Counted from the first letter of the stretch, positions 43,630 through 53,283 are shown. The stretch: 61,349 nt of DNA from Chloroflexota bacterium (GCA_018673955.1 JABHBJ010000058.1:1-61349); one strand, 5' to 3'. Translations and numbers: made by a program. Notes: generated from the sequence alone by a model not told the origin.

Positions 43630-45024
43630 TTAGTGTCTTGACGCGTCGCTGGCCGCGGATTGTAGTCGGTCTAACTCCTGAAGCATTTCTGATTGCACGG
43701 CGGAGTACGTAGGGTTTCCATAGACGTTTTTGATCTCTTGGGGGTCGATTTGCAGATCATAGAGTTCCCATTCGGCGGGGATTTTCAAATCGTGGAGACC
43801 AGTGTCTTCCGGTAAAACTCCATAGTAGTGAATCAGCTTGTACCGCTCGTTTCGCACACCGTAATTCGGCACTACTCGGTGACCGAGCATGCTCATCCAG
43901 TAGCGGTAGTACATGCTGGTTCGCCAGCCATCGGGTGTCGTTCCTGCGAGGATTTGACGACCGCTGGTTCCTTGAACTTCATCTGGACAGTCGATTCCCG
44001 CGTAGTCGTAGAACGTTGGGGCGAAGTCGATGTTTAGCAGCATTGCGTCTGAAACGGAACCGGCATCGATTTCGCCAGGAAGGCGGGCGAGGAATGGCAT
44101 TTGGAGCGACTGTTCGTACATGAACCGCTTATCGTGCCAACCGTGATCGCCGAGGAACATGCCCTGATCTGACGTATAGATCACCAATGTGTTTTCGGCG
44201 AGTCCATTTTCGTCGAGATAGGCCAGAAGAGTGCCGACTGAATCGTCGATAGCCTGAATAGTGCGTGTGTAGTCGGTGATGTACCTCTGGTATGCCCAAC
44301 GTCGTTTGTCATCCTTCGACATGCCTTCTGGTGGATCTAACTTGAGATTTCTCGCGCTAGTGTCCTCGACTCGAATCGAAGTCATCTTCACCGCTTCTGA
44401 ACGCGTTTCGTAGTCATCCATCAACGTTTCTGGCTCAGGGAACTCGCCTTCAACGCCGAGGTTCATGTGCCGTGGAGCAGCGATCCACGGAGAGTGAGGA
44501 GCTTTGTGGTGAACCATCAGACAGAACGGGTCGTCTCGATCGGTTGAATCGAGCCAGTCGGTGGCCTTCTCGGTGATGATGTCGGTTACGTAGCCGGGGT
44601 ACTGCTTCTCTTCGCCCATCTCATAAAACTTAGGGTCGAAGTAATCACCTTGGCCCGGTAGTACGTTCCAGTAGTCGAAACCTTGTGGATTGCTTTCCTC
44701 GTTGTTGCCGAGATGCCATTTACCGATAATTGCCGTTTTATAGCCTGAAGCTTGTAGCAGTTTTTGTGATTGGATTGGGCGCGAGCTGTCGATCTCGTCA
44801 TCGAGGGTTTTTACACCGTTGATGTGACTGTATTGCCCAGTGAGTATCGTCGCTCGACTTGGTGTGCATAGTGCGTTAGTGCAAAAGGTGCTGTCGAGTC
44901 GAATGCCCTCATTGGCTAATCGGTCGATATTTGGGGTGTTGTTGATCTTGCTGCCGTACGCAGAAATGGCGTGCGCTGCGTGATCGTCGGACATTATGAA
45001 AAGGATATTCGGGCGGGTGTGCAT
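43630..45024 (-). CDS. type I sulfatase (Cys-type), cytoplasmic
   Basis: The 464-residue enzyme has the formylglycine motif C53-T-P-S-R57 (CTPSRATILTG), the metal pair D13-D14 in IMSDDHAAHA, HHKAPHSPW and YTSDQGMFLGDHGWHDK. No signal peptide is present, unlike most marine polysaccharide sulfatases, so it should act on an imported small sulfate ester. Activation needs a formylglycine-generating enzyme, not seen here. A SGNH hydrolase gene is 97 bases upstream and an isomerase gene is downstream, all on one strand. Confidence 0.93.
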   Translation of the reverse strand: MHTRPNILFIMSDDHAAHAISAYGSKINNTPNIDRLANEGIRLDSTFCTNALCTPSRATILTGQYSHINGVKTLDDEIDSSRPIQSQKLLQASGYKTAIIGKWHLGNNEESNPQGFDYWNVLPGQGDYFDPKFYEMGEEKQYPGYVTDIITEKATDWLDSTDRDDPFCLMVHHKAPHSPWIAAPRHMNLGVEGEFPEPETLMDDYETRSEAVKMTSIRVEDTSARNLKLDPPEGMSKDDKRRWAYQRYITDYTRTIQAIDDSVGTLLAYLDENGLAENTLVIYTSDQGMFLGDHGWHDKRFMYEQSLQMPFLARLPGEIDAGSVSDAMLLNIDFAPTFYDYAGIDCPDEVQGTSGRQILAGTTPDGWRTSMYYRYWMSMLGHRVVPNYGVRNERYKLIHYYGVLPEDTGLHDLKIPAEWELYDLQIDPQEIKNVYGNPTYSAVQSEMLQELDRLQSAASDASRH

Positions 45025-45121
45025 TCTGACTGATTTCTGTGTTTGGCTTTAGTGATCGAATTTACTAGAGTCGGGTCGAGAGAAATATGATAGTGCGTTG
45101 AGAGAGATATCGATGCCGGAT

Positions 45122-45706
45122 CTAGTCGCTTCGGTTCAGGTATTTAATGATTTGATTGCAGATGAATAGATGGCCCTGATTGTTGAAGTGCAGCCCATCT
45201 TCGAAGATGAACTCATCGAACATACCAGGCGTAATCATCTGGAAAATATCGATTACGTCTACACCAACGCCACGAGCGATCTCATTACCCAGAGAAACGT
45301 ATCTGCGGGGGACATCAGGGTCAAGACTGCGGGCTACATAGTCAACCGGGTACTGACTGAGATAGATCACGTCGCCGATTTCGGCTGTCGCTGCGAGGAT
45401 TTTCTCTAGCGATCCAGAGTGGCGATCTAGCGGAACTCTTATTTCAGGCTTCTCATCGACTAAGCGTGGGACATCGTTGATACCGAGGGTTACCAGCGCG
45501 AGCGGATTCGTACGCGACTCCATGTCTTCGATCACGCCGGGTAGCCGACTTATCATCATGTCTGTCGTGTCGCCGCCAATGCCGTGATTGATAGCAATCC
45601 CGCCATCGGTGTCGCGTAGGAAGCGATGGAGCCTGGCTACGAAACCACCCTCGGTGTCCTTCGAGCCTTCAGCGGTGCTCGCTCCGAAGCTGTATGCCGT
45701 AATCAT
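45122..45706 (-). CDS. SGNH/GDSL-type hydrolase
   Basis: The 194-residue protein has SGNH block I as SFGASTAEG (Ser10, with GAS in place of GDS), block II INHGIGGDTTD, block III LGINDVPR (Asn77) and block V EDGLHFNNQGH (Asp170, His173). The catalytic residues are therefore present despite the Asp-to-Ala change in block I. Without a signal peptide it is cytoplasmic. It probably removes ester or acyl groups from the same substrate pool as the neighbouring sulfatase. Confidence 0.87.
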   Translation of the reverse strand: MITAYSFGASTAEGSKDTEGGFVARLHRFLRDTDGGIAINHGIGGDTTDMMISRLPGVIEDMESRTNPLALVTLGINDVPRLVDEKPEIRVPLDRHSGSLEKILAATAEIGDVIYLSQYPVDYVARSLDPDVPRRYVSLGNEIARGVGVDVIDIFQMITPGMFDEFIFEDGLHFNNQGHLFICNQIIKYLNRSD

Positions 45707-45936
45707 TTAAGTTGTTAGATCTCCTCATTTGTTGAACGGCTGCATCATATCCAACTCTGACTACTTGGCACTCTCTTGGTTTGCGGTGGTGATGTCATCC
45801 TCCTAGGAATCAGTTGCTCACCGAGTTGAATAGTTAGATTGTCTCTGTAAGTCGGTCTTGGTGATAATGTGCAGCGGCACATATGCAAACTCTGCGATTC
45901 GCATTAATTCGCGCTTGGCGCACAAGGATCCCCGAA

Positions 45937-46551
45937 ATGATTCACGAGTTTCGAACTTATGACCTCAAACCCGGTTCGCTCGCCCAGTACTACAAGAACA
46001 CCGCTCCAATGATGGAGAAAAGACTCGAATACTCATCGTTGGTCGGGTACTTCCACACCGAGATAGGCCCACTGAACCGCGTGTTGCACATCTGGGAATA
46101 CGAGGATTTGAACGAACGCACCGACGTTCGGTCAAAAGTAATTGCCGACGGAATTTGGCCGCCACCAAACAAAGGCATCGTCGAAAATCAGCAGGTCGAT
46201 ATATTCATGCCAGCGCCGTTTATGCCATCGTTCGAACGAGAGCGAGCTATTGGTCCACTTTTCGAACTACGGATGTATCGGTATCCAGTTGGTGCAATTA
46301 CTAAGGTGTACGAAGCATGGACTCCCAAAATCGAAGCCCGAATGAAATTGGCACAGCCTGTTGGTATTTGGTCATCCGACATCGGTGGGGCGAATCAGCT
46401 TGCACATATGTGGGCGTACGAAAGCTTTGAGCACCGGATGGAAGCTCGTAAGCAGTTTGCTTCAATCGGTTGGCCACCTGACTCTGGAGTTATGCCCATC
46501 ACGATGCAGAATATGATTATGCTCGCAGCTGATTTTTCTCCGGTTCAGTAA
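45937..46551 (+). CDS. NIPSNAP-family protein
   Basis: The 204-residue protein is two ferredoxin-like NIPSNAP units. The first is IHEFRTYDLKPGSLAQYYKN with VGYFHTEIGPLNRVLHIWEY. The second is LFELRMYRYPVGAITKVYEA with VGIWSSDIGGANQLAHMWAY. I use ATG 45937, which has AAGGA eight bases upstream and starts exactly at the domain; an ATG at 45883 adds 18 unrelated residues. The family resembles monooxygenase-like small proteins but its reaction is unclear. The next SDR gene starts eight bases after its stop. Confidence 0.87.
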   Translation: MIHEFRTYDLKPGSLAQYYKNTAPMMEKRLEYSSLVGYFHTEIGPLNRVLHIWEYEDLNERTDVRSKVIADGIWPPPNKGIVENQQVDIFMPAPFMPSFERERAIGPLFELRMYRYPVGAITKVYEAWTPKIEARMKLAQPVGIWSSDIGGANQLAHMWAYESFEHRMEARKQFASIGWPPDSGVMPITMQNMIMLAADFSPVQ

Positions 46552-46559
46552 TTTAAGTT

Positions 46560-47387
46560 ATGAGGAACAGTAATTTGTCTCATCCATTATTTGATCTTTT
46601 TGGACGAGTCGCGATGGTTTCGGGTGGAGCGAGCGGGATGGGGCGCCAGATGGCGCTCGGGTTTGCCGAGGCTGGTGCCGATATTGTTCTCGCAGATCTC
46701 AACTTGCCCGGTGCGAAGGTGACGGCAACCGAGATCGAAACTATGGGCCGACGAGCGTTAGCGATCGAATGCAATGTGTCGGACGTCGAGCAAATCCGGT
46801 CGATGTATCGAACGATAGATGACGAGTTTGGTCGAATAGATATCGTCGGGAACGTCGCTGGTGAGGGGGCTGTGGGACGACCCGAAGAGTTGGCGGTCGA
46901 AACGCTGCAGGACGTACTGCAGAATCTTGTCCTAGGACGATTTACGTCGTGCCAGGAAGCAGGGCGGCGGATGCTCAAACAGGGCAAAGGTTCGATTATT
47001 AATTTCGGATCGATCGGTGGATGGAATTCTTTGGGTAGAGGGCATACACCCTACGGAATGGCGATGAGTGCGGGAATACAGATGACACGCGAACTATCGA
47101 CAGAATGGGCATCACGTGGAGTGCGAGTTAACACAATATTGCCTGCCCAAGTATGGAACGAAGGCTTGCGAAAACGAGTGGCCGCAGTGCCTGAACTGAT
47201 CGATACTTTCCTTGGTGGCATTCCGATGGGACGACTTGGTGAGCCGGAGGAGATCAAAGGCCCAGCGATTTTCTTAGCGTCGGATGCCTCGAGTTTCGTT
47301 ACCGGTGCGATACTTCCGATGGACGGCGGCAATCTGGCACTGAACGCCGGAGGTACTTACCCGGGAAGCCCTCGGGCGTACGCATAG
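46560..47387 (+). CDS. short-chain dehydrogenase/reductase lacking the catalytic Lys
   Basis: The 275-residue protein has the SDR cofactor loop SGGASGMGRQ, Asp46 after the second strand (LADLNLPG), GNVAGEG in place of NNAGxx, and FGSIGG (Ser151). The active-site segment reads TPYGMAMSAG: Tyr165 is present but the residue four later is Met169, not the Lys of YxxxK. The C-terminal MDGGNLALNAGG is normal. It may be a weak or non-classical oxidoreductase, or use a different proton relay. It is coupled to the NIPSNAP gene. Confidence 0.9.
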   Translation: MRNSNLSHPLFDLFGRVAMVSGGASGMGRQMALGFAEAGADIVLADLNLPGAKVTATEIETMGRRALAIECNVSDVEQIRSMYRTIDDEFGRIDIVGNVAGEGAVGRPEELAVETLQDVLQNLVLGRFTSCQEAGRRMLKQGKGSIINFGSIGGWNSLGRGHTPYGMAMSAGIQMTRELSTEWASRGVRVNTILPAQVWNEGLRKRVAAVPELIDTFLGGIPMGRLGEPEEIKGPAIFLASDASSFVTGAILPMDGGNLALNAGGTYPGSPRAYA

Positions 47388-47449
47388 GCGGCTGATAGAT
47401 TGGATGTGAGTTCTGTCGATGTGGGGGAAGTTCCAGATTCGATTTGAGA

Positions 47450-49699
47450 TTACTTTTCTACTGCTTTGATAATTCGTTCCATTTGAAGCCTGACCATGCG
47501 AATTTCTTCGTATGAGTAACTCTCGCCAAGTAGTTCTTTGACCGGGGCGAGGTATCCGCTGTCGTTCGACTTTAGGGCTGCTTCAATAGTTGTTATGCGA
47601 TCCTCGGTGGGAAGCAGCGAATCGAGATTGAAGTCGGGGTCAACTCGACCGATCTTCTCTAAATGCACCACGATTGTCTTGGCTGCAAACCCTCGTTCGT
47701 TGGCGATTTCGTCGATGCTGTATCCGTCGGCGAACAGTCGCTTGGTTTCGTTGAGACTTCTGCTTAATGATGGGCGTCCGTCGGCGTTTGTATTGCGTTT
47801 TGATCGTTTACGTTTTTTAGGCGGCAATCCGGATCGAACCCGAGGTGATAGATCATTCTCGTCGCAATAATCGATCAGCAGAGTGACGAATCGATCACCG
47901 AATTGTTCGAGTTTGGTCGCACCTACTCCCGATATCGAACTGAATGTTTCAAGAGAATTGGGCATGTAGTGCGCCATTTCTCGTAGTGCCACATCACCGA
48001 AGATAACGTAGGCAGGTACGTCGCGTTCGTTAGCGATCTCTTTTCGAAGCGATTTCAGCTCTGAGAAGAGATTTTGATCGTAATCAAGATCTCCACTGTT
48101 TGAACTGTCGTTGAGCCCAAGACTTGATTCAGGTTCCAGAGGAATGCGAGCGAGTGTCAAGTTTGCTCGCTCATTGAGGAAATCTTTGCCTTTTTCGGTT
48201 ACAGCAAGTGTCCTGAACTCAGCCGAGGAGATAATCAATAATCCTTCGGCTTCGAGTAGCCCAATAAGCTGTCGAAGTTCAGGGTCTGAGAAATCAGAAG
48301 CGATACCGTGAACGGTTAGTTGATCGTGTTGAAGGTCCCGAATGCGCTTGGCACGTAATCCGCGGAGCACGTCGGAGACGTGCTTCGCACCAAAACGTTC
48401 ACCTGTTCGAATGACAGCTGAGAGGATTTTCTGAGCGATTTCCGTCGCATCGAAATCCTCCTTCTCTGCAAGGCACACGTCGCAGCCCCCACAGCCGCTC
48501 TCTAAATCGCCAGATTCATTCAGGTAAGTGACGTCTGTGTGATCGCCAAAGTATCTCAGCATGTATCGCCGGCGGCAGCTGCGAAGTTCGCTGTACTCGA
48601 CCATCGCTGACAGCTTCTCAGAGGCGTGCTGACGTTCGGTTGGGTCTTCGATCTGGTTGATAAAGAAATCTTGCTTAACCCGATCCCCGAAGTTGTAGAA
48701 CAGCACACATTCGCTTGGCAAGCCGTCTCGACCCGCTCTGCCAGTTTCCTGATAGTAGCCTTCGAGCGATTTCGATAGATTATAGTGAACGACGAGTCGA
48801 ACGTCGGGTTTGTCGATTCCCATTCCAAAAGCGATTGTCGCAACGATGACTGACACTTCATCTTTGATGAACCGATCTTGAGTGGCTCGGCGAAGATCGT
48901 TGTCGAGTCCGGCGTGATAGGGCGCCGCTGAAATCCCTCGTTCTGAAAGATCGTAAGCAACGTCTTCGGTCTGTTTGCGAGAGAAACAGTAGATGATCGC
49001 TGATTCGTTGTTGTGACTTTTGACCAAACCAAGCAGTGATTCGAAGGCGTGCTGCTTGGGTCGAACTGAATAGTTGAGATTTGGCCGATTGAAGCTAGAT
49101 ACGAACCACTTCGACTCGATCAATTGCAACTGATCGGCAATGTCACGTCTGACGTCTTCAGTTGCTGTCGCGGTTAGGGCGATAACTGGAATCGCTGCGA
49201 ACCGTTGACGCAAGGTCTTTAGGTTTCTGTAGTCGGGTCGGAAGTCGTGACCCCACTCTGAAATACAGTGAGCTTCGTCGATCGCAATCAGGCTAGGGGG
49301 CACATTGGTTAGAAACCGTTGGAATCGTGTTGTCGCAATGCGTTCGGGAGCGACGTACAGGATTTTTAGATCGCCCTGCGCTGCATTAACGAGGATTTGC
49401 TCGTTCTCCTGCACGGATAACGTGCTGTTGACGAACGCTGCAGGAATTCCGTTTGCCTGTAGTGCGTCGACCTGATCTTTCATGAGTGCTATCAAGGGCG
49501 ATATGACTAGTGTGTAGCCATCTCGGCACACTGCTGGTAGTTGGTAGCAGAGCGACTTACCTGCACCAGTCGGCATGAGCACGAGCGAATCATTCCCCGC
49601 TAGGACATTCGAAACGATTTCTTCTTGGAGTGGAAGAAATTCGTCGAAGCCAAATCGAGATTTGAGAACGTTTTGTATCGATTGATTCGTAGTGGCCAC
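47450..49699 (-). CDS. recQ: ATP-dependent DNA helicase RecQ
   Basis: The 749-residue superfamily 2 helicase has Walker A PTGAGKS (43-49) and DEAH (141-144) within IAIDEAHCISEWGHDFRPDY. VATIAFGMGIDKPDVRLVVH and YYQETGRAGRDGLPSEC form motifs V and VI. The RecQ-Ct zinc site has Cys of CRRRYMLRYFGD and CGGCDVC. A winged-helix, an HRDC domain (YVIFGDVALREMAHYMP) and a C-terminal helix-turn-helix (LFADGYSIDEIANERGFAAK) follow. It acts in recombinational repair and fork restart. It stands alone between unrelated metabolic genes. Confidence 0.97.
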   Translation of the reverse strand: MATTNQSIQNVLKSRFGFDEFLPLQEEIVSNVLAGNDSLVLMPTGAGKSLCYQLPAVCRDGYTLVISPLIALMKDQVDALQANGIPAAFVNSTLSVQENEQILVNAAQGDLKILYVAPERIATTRFQRFLTNVPPSLIAIDEAHCISEWGHDFRPDYRNLKTLRQRFAAIPVIALTATATEDVRRDIADQLQLIESKWFVSSFNRPNLNYSVRPKQHAFESLLGLVKSHNNESAIIYCFSRKQTEDVAYDLSERGISAAPYHAGLDNDLRRATQDRFIKDEVSVIVATIAFGMGIDKPDVRLVVHYNLSKSLEGYYQETGRAGRDGLPSECVLFYNFGDRVKQDFFINQIEDPTERQHASEKLSAMVEYSELRSCRRRYMLRYFGDHTDVTYLNESGDLESGCGGCDVCLAEKEDFDATEIAQKILSAVIRTGERFGAKHVSDVLRGLRAKRIRDLQHDQLTVHGIASDFSDPELRQLIGLLEAEGLLIISSAEFRTLAVTEKGKDFLNERANLTLARIPLEPESSLGLNDSSNSGDLDYDQNLFSELKSLRKEIANERDVPAYVIFGDVALREMAHYMPNSLETFSSISGVGATKLEQFGDRFVTLLIDYCDENDLSPRVRSGLPPKKRKRSKRNTNADGRPSLSRSLNETKRLFADGYSIDEIANERGFAAKTIVVHLEKIGRVDPDFNLDSLLPTEDRITTIEAALKSNDSGYLAPVKELLGESYSYEEIRMVRLQMERIIKAVEK

Positions 49700-49927
49700 T
49701 GTTGGAGTTGTCGTTTTTCTGAAAGCGCGCTGGAGCGAGATTGATGTTGTTGTAATGCGATATTACTGAACTTCCAATTGTGTCGTATTCCCTAAGCGAA
49801 TCCCAAGCCAGATTGGCGCTGAGCTATTTTAGTAGTTGGTCATGAATTCGCTGCAAACTCGTTGGATTACGACGTAGAATCAGCTCGTTAAATTCGTTTT
49901 CAAATCGTTCAATCGGGAGATGTACTT

Positions 49928-51409
49928 TTGCCTAGAATTCTTATCGCTGGAATTGCTCAGGAAATATCTTCTTTCAACCCTGTTCCAACCGAGTATGAAT
50001 TGTTTTCAATTCAACGAGGCGAAGATGTAGTTAAGGTGAATAAAGGCACTACTACTGCTATCGCGGGGGCGATGGAAGTATTCGACTCCGAAGTCGACGT
50101 TCAATTCGTTACCACTTTCGCCGCTAAGGCGGTAAGTGCTGGTCCGATGTCTGCCAAATGCTGGAGCGCTCTATCGACTGAGTTCATCGATTCGCTTCGA
50201 CCGCACGTTGGAGAGGTTGACGCAGTATATCTCGCCTTGCACGGAGCTATGGGCGGGGAGAGTGAACTCGACCCCGAGGGATGGGTACTTGAGCAAACTC
50301 GTGTTTTGTTCGGCGATGACATTCCGATTGTATTTTCGCTTGATCTGCATGGAATATTGACTGCGAAGATGCTGGAATTTGGCAATGGCGTGACTTCGTA
50401 TCACACATACCCCCACGTCGATCTTCACGATACGGGTATGAGAGCCGCTTCGTTGCTGCTGAACATCGTGGCAGGTGCCACACCCGTGACAGCCCGAGTG
50501 CGAGTTCCCGCGATTGTCCGTGGTGACGAATTAAAAACCGATACCGGGTGCTTTGGCGATCAGATTCGTAAGATCAAGTCACTTGAGACCGGAGGAAAGA
50601 TTCTGGCTGGCGGATTTTTGATTGGAAATCCATTCACAGACGTACCGGAACTTTGTTCCCAAGCTTTCATCATCACTGATGACAATCAGACTGAAGCCGA
50701 ACGAATTGCGCTGGAACTAACAGCGGATTTTTGGGCCAACCGAGAGAAGATGCAGTCGAACTTGATTCCACTGGAAGGATCTGTTGAGAAGGCAAGTTCG
50801 ATGCCGGGTCCGATAATTTTTACAGATGCCGCCGATGCTCCGTCGTCGGGTTCTCCGGGAGATTCAAACTCGATCCTTGCAGAATTAGTTCGTACCAACT
50901 ACCCACACACGGTGTTGGCACCAGTGACTGACCCCGCCGCCGTGGAGAAAGCAGTTGCTGTTGGGGTAGGGGGCAAGTTCACCGCAACGATAGGTGGGGC
51001 GCTAGATACTCGATTTACGCCGTTGGAGTTCGACTTAGAGGTGAAACTGCTCTCCGATGGTAATTACATTTTAGAATCTTGGGGAGCTCCTCAGTCCTCC
51101 GGAATTACTGCTGTCGTGACTAGCGGGGTGTTCACATTGGTGCTTACGTCGCTACCTGTGAGCTTGTTCGATCGATCTCTGTTCTTGGGCCACGGGCTTG
51201 ATCCGAAGAATTTTCATTCAATCGTTGTGAAATCTCCGCATTGCCAACCGCGGTTCTTCGATGATTGGGCAGGACATAACTTCAACGTGGATGCACCGGG
51301 TTCTACCAGCGCTAATCTGCGATCGCTGGGTCATTCGATTTGCAGTCGACCAATCTTCCCATTGGATCCAGATGTTTCGTTTGAACCTGTAGTAGAGATC
51401 TTTATCTAA
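49928..51409 (+). CDS. M81-family metallopeptidase (MlrC-like)
   Basis: The 493-residue protein has the MlrC N-terminal domain with ILIAGIAQEISSFNPVPTEY, YLALHGAMGGESELDPEG, FSLDLHGILTAKMLEFGNGV and TYPHVDLHDTG (metal His and Asp). The C-terminal domain has DAADAPSSGSPGDSNSILAE. Characterised MlrC finishes degradation of microcystin, but most M81 members act on other small peptides or amides. The start is TTG 49928. No toxin-degradation partners (mlrA, mlrB) are in the window. Confidence 0.9.
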   Translation: MPRILIAGIAQEISSFNPVPTEYELFSIQRGEDVVKVNKGTTTAIAGAMEVFDSEVDVQFVTTFAAKAVSAGPMSAKCWSALSTEFIDSLRPHVGEVDAVYLALHGAMGGESELDPEGWVLEQTRVLFGDDIPIVFSLDLHGILTAKMLEFGNGVTSYHTYPHVDLHDTGMRAASLLLNIVAGATPVTARVRVPAIVRGDELKTDTGCFGDQIRKIKSLETGGKILAGGFLIGNPFTDVPELCSQAFIITDDNQTEAERIALELTADFWANREKMQSNLIPLEGSVEKASSMPGPIIFTDAADAPSSGSPGDSNSILAELVRTNYPHTVLAPVTDPAAVEKAVAVGVGGKFTATIGGALDTRFTPLEFDLEVKLLSDGNYILESWGAPQSSGITAVVTSGVFTLVLTSLPVSLFDRSLFLGHGLDPKNFHSIVVKSPHCQPRFFDDWAGHNFNVDAPGSTSANLRSLGHSICSRPIFPLDPDVSFEPVVEIFI

Positions 51410-51495
51410 AAAAGGTAGCAACCCTGAAGTGCTCTTGTCGGTGATTTCGGAGCCCGATGTTCCGCGCTCGACGTCCAAACGATGTCGTAGATGTC

Positions 51496-51774
51496 TCAAT
51501 CTTCTGGCTCCGTGTCGGCGAGTTTGCTCAACCAAGCGCGTCGATCATTGTCAAAAGGCCGTACTAGTTTCGGTGCTTCTTTGATTCTGACCTTCATTCT
51601 CCAGGAAAATCTTCTTTCTCGCTGATAGCGAGGGGCAAAAATACCCACGTGAACTGCTCATGCGATTTCGGTGAAACTCAGGCAACAGCCTCGCTTGACG
51701 ACTACTGAATCACCCAAGCTAAGTAGGTCACCAGACGTATCGTAAAAGGCATCTCTGTACTCGCTGTCGCTGAT
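51496..51774 (-). other. 500-base gap with a possible decayed frame
   Basis: Between 51410 and 51910 the minus strand shows a frame broken by one TGA (51660-51658). The upstream part contains ISDSEYRDAFYDTSGDLLSL and GDSVVVKRG. The downstream part contains a 33-residue ORF from ATG 51597, MKVRIKEAPKLVRPFDNDRR then AWLSKLADTEPED. The pattern FYDTSGDLLSLGDSV is faintly like a CYTH-domain strand pair, but I cannot support a family. It may be a dead gene or a short real one; nothing else is seen in the gap. Confidence 0.25.
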
Positions 51775-51910
51775 CTAGTCGGGCAGATATCGTTTAGTTG
51801 AGTCTGACTTCGACCAAAATACGAAATCTACCGCCAAATCGGGATCCCAACGGATATCGGTATAAGAAACCCGTAGTCTCTTTTGCGTATTCAAAACTAG
51901 AGGTAGGTTA

Positions 51911-52678
51911 TCAAGGGCCAAAACGCTCGGTGCGGATCGAGTTATTTGGCATGCCTATGCCGAGCAAATGGTTGGCCATAGCTTCGACAAAACTTGATCC
52001 TCCACAGATATAAGCGCTCGAAGGGTGTGTTGCGAGGTTCGATAATTCGGATTCGATCGTTGGGCGGTCGATTCGTCGGAACTGCCTGAATGGGCGGTTG
52101 TCCGGTGCTACTTCCTCGGCTCTGGTGAGCGCGACGAGTAGATGGAAGTCAGTGTCGTTGACGGCTATAGATTCTAGTTCGGTTGCGAAGAGGATATCGG
52201 CTTCAGTGCGTGCACTGAAGATTAGTAGCATTGGCGACTTTTCGATTGCAGCCGTATTTGAGCGCTGCCGAATCATCGACATTATCGGGGCGATACCAGA
52301 GCCTCCCGCGATCATCATGACCGGCTTAGTAGCGATTGGGCTCCATGTGAAATGTCCTCCAATCGGGCCACGTATCTCGATTTGATCGCCAACTTCGACG
52401 GCTTCATGGAAGTACGATGATACTTCACCGTCGGTGATCAACTCAACGGTGAATTCGATGGATGTCAGATTTGAGGCTGGTTCGGGTGACGAACTAACGG
52501 AGTAACTTCGTTGAGCCTGATACCCATCAGGGGCTGTGAGGCGCACGTCGAAGTGTTGACCCGATCGAAACGGTGTGATGACCGGAAGTTCAAGTGTGAA
52601 CAGCTTTACCCGAGGCGATTCGACATGAATCGACCGAACGGTTGCTATCTGCCACTCTATGGTCGATGCCAGGCTCAA
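51911..52678 (-). CDS. FAD/NAD(P)-binding ferredoxin-reductase-type oxidoreductase
   Basis: The 255-residue flavoprotein has the FNR fold. The FAD domain has QRSYSVSSSPEPASN (the RxYS motif) and IEIRGPIGGHFTWSP. The NAD(P)H domain has MIAGGSGIAPIMSMIRQRS and ends YICGGSSFVEAMANHLLGIG. It has no iron-sulfur domain. It follows the sulfite-oxidase-like molybdoenzyme gene by two bases, and this pairing suggests that it passes electrons between NAD(P)H and the Mo protein. The direction of flow is not determinable. Confidence 0.9.
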   Translation of the reverse strand: MSLASTIEWQIATVRSIHVESPRVKLFTLELPVITPFRSGQHFDVRLTAPDGYQAQRSYSVSSSPEPASNLTSIEFTVELITDGEVSSYFHEAVEVGDQIEIRGPIGGHFTWSPIATKPVMMIAGGSGIAPIMSMIRQRSNTAAIEKSPMLLIFSARTEADILFATELESIAVNDTDFHLLVALTRAEEVAPDNRPFRQFRRIDRPTIESELSNLATHPSSAYICGGSSFVEAMANHLLGIGMPNNSIRTERFGP

Positions 52679-52680
52679 CG

Positions 52681-53283
52681 CTAATCGTTTGTGTAGCGTT
52701 GCTCACGCCACGGATCGCCGTACATGTGGTAGCCGTATCGTTCCCAAAAACCGGGTTCGTCTTTGTCCATGAACTTCAGGCTACGTATCCATTTGGCAGA
52801 CTTCCATAAGTAAAGGTGCGGGATAAGAAGGCGAACAGGACCGCCGTGTTCTGCTTCCAGTGGTTCACCATCGTAGGTGTGTACCAGTAACCCTTTGCCA
52901 TCAATCACATCAGCAGAAGGTACGTTGGTTGTGTAGCCGCCATCTGAACTTGCCATGATAAACCCGGCAGGAGGTTGAACTCCGGCATCGGCGAGTAAGG
53001 CATCGATGGTTACTCCTCGCCAATCGGTATCTTGCTTCGACCATTTCGTCACGCAGTGCAGATCGGTGTGCAGATCGGTCTGCGGTAGAGCGTTCAGAGC
53101 ATCCCACGTCCAAGTTCCGACGGTATCGTCGCCGATTTCAATCGAGAAATCCCACGTTGCTTTATCGACTCGTTGTGTTGGCCCGGCAGAAAGAACTGGG
53201 AAGCCATCTTCAAGATATTGTCCGGGGGGAATTGGGCGTGTCGGTTCTGCGCGTTTTCGGCCAAAAAATTTATTGTTGATCAA
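52681..53283 (-). CDS. sulfite-oxidase-like molybdopterin oxidoreductase
   Basis: The 200-residue protein has the Mo-binding domain of the sulfite oxidase/YedY family. It has WTWDALNALPQTDLHTDLHC with the Mo-ligand Cys77, VTKWSKQDTDWRGVTIDALL, and GGPVRLLIPHLYLWKSAKWI. It lacks a Tat signal, unlike MsrP, so it is cytoplasmic. It is short, without the dimerisation domain of true sulfite oxidases. It is co-translated with a flavin reductase two bases downstream. Substrate is unknown; an oxyanion or sulfoxide is plausible. Confidence 0.9.
   Translation of the reverse strand: MINNKFFGRKRAEPTRPIPPGQYLEDGFPVLSAGPTQRVDKATWDFSIEIGDDTVGTWTWDALNALPQTDLHTDLHCVTKWSKQDTDWRGVTIDALLADAGVQPPAGFIMASSDGGYTTNVPSADVIDGKGLLVHTYDGEPLEAEHGGPVRLLIPHLYLWKSAKWIRSLKFMDKDEPGFWERYGYHMYGDPWREQRYTND

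Noticed and set aside
49928-51409. Microcystin degradation locus because of the MlrC-like gene
   Set aside because: No mlrA, mlrB or mlrD partner is present. M81 proteins are widespread with other substrates.
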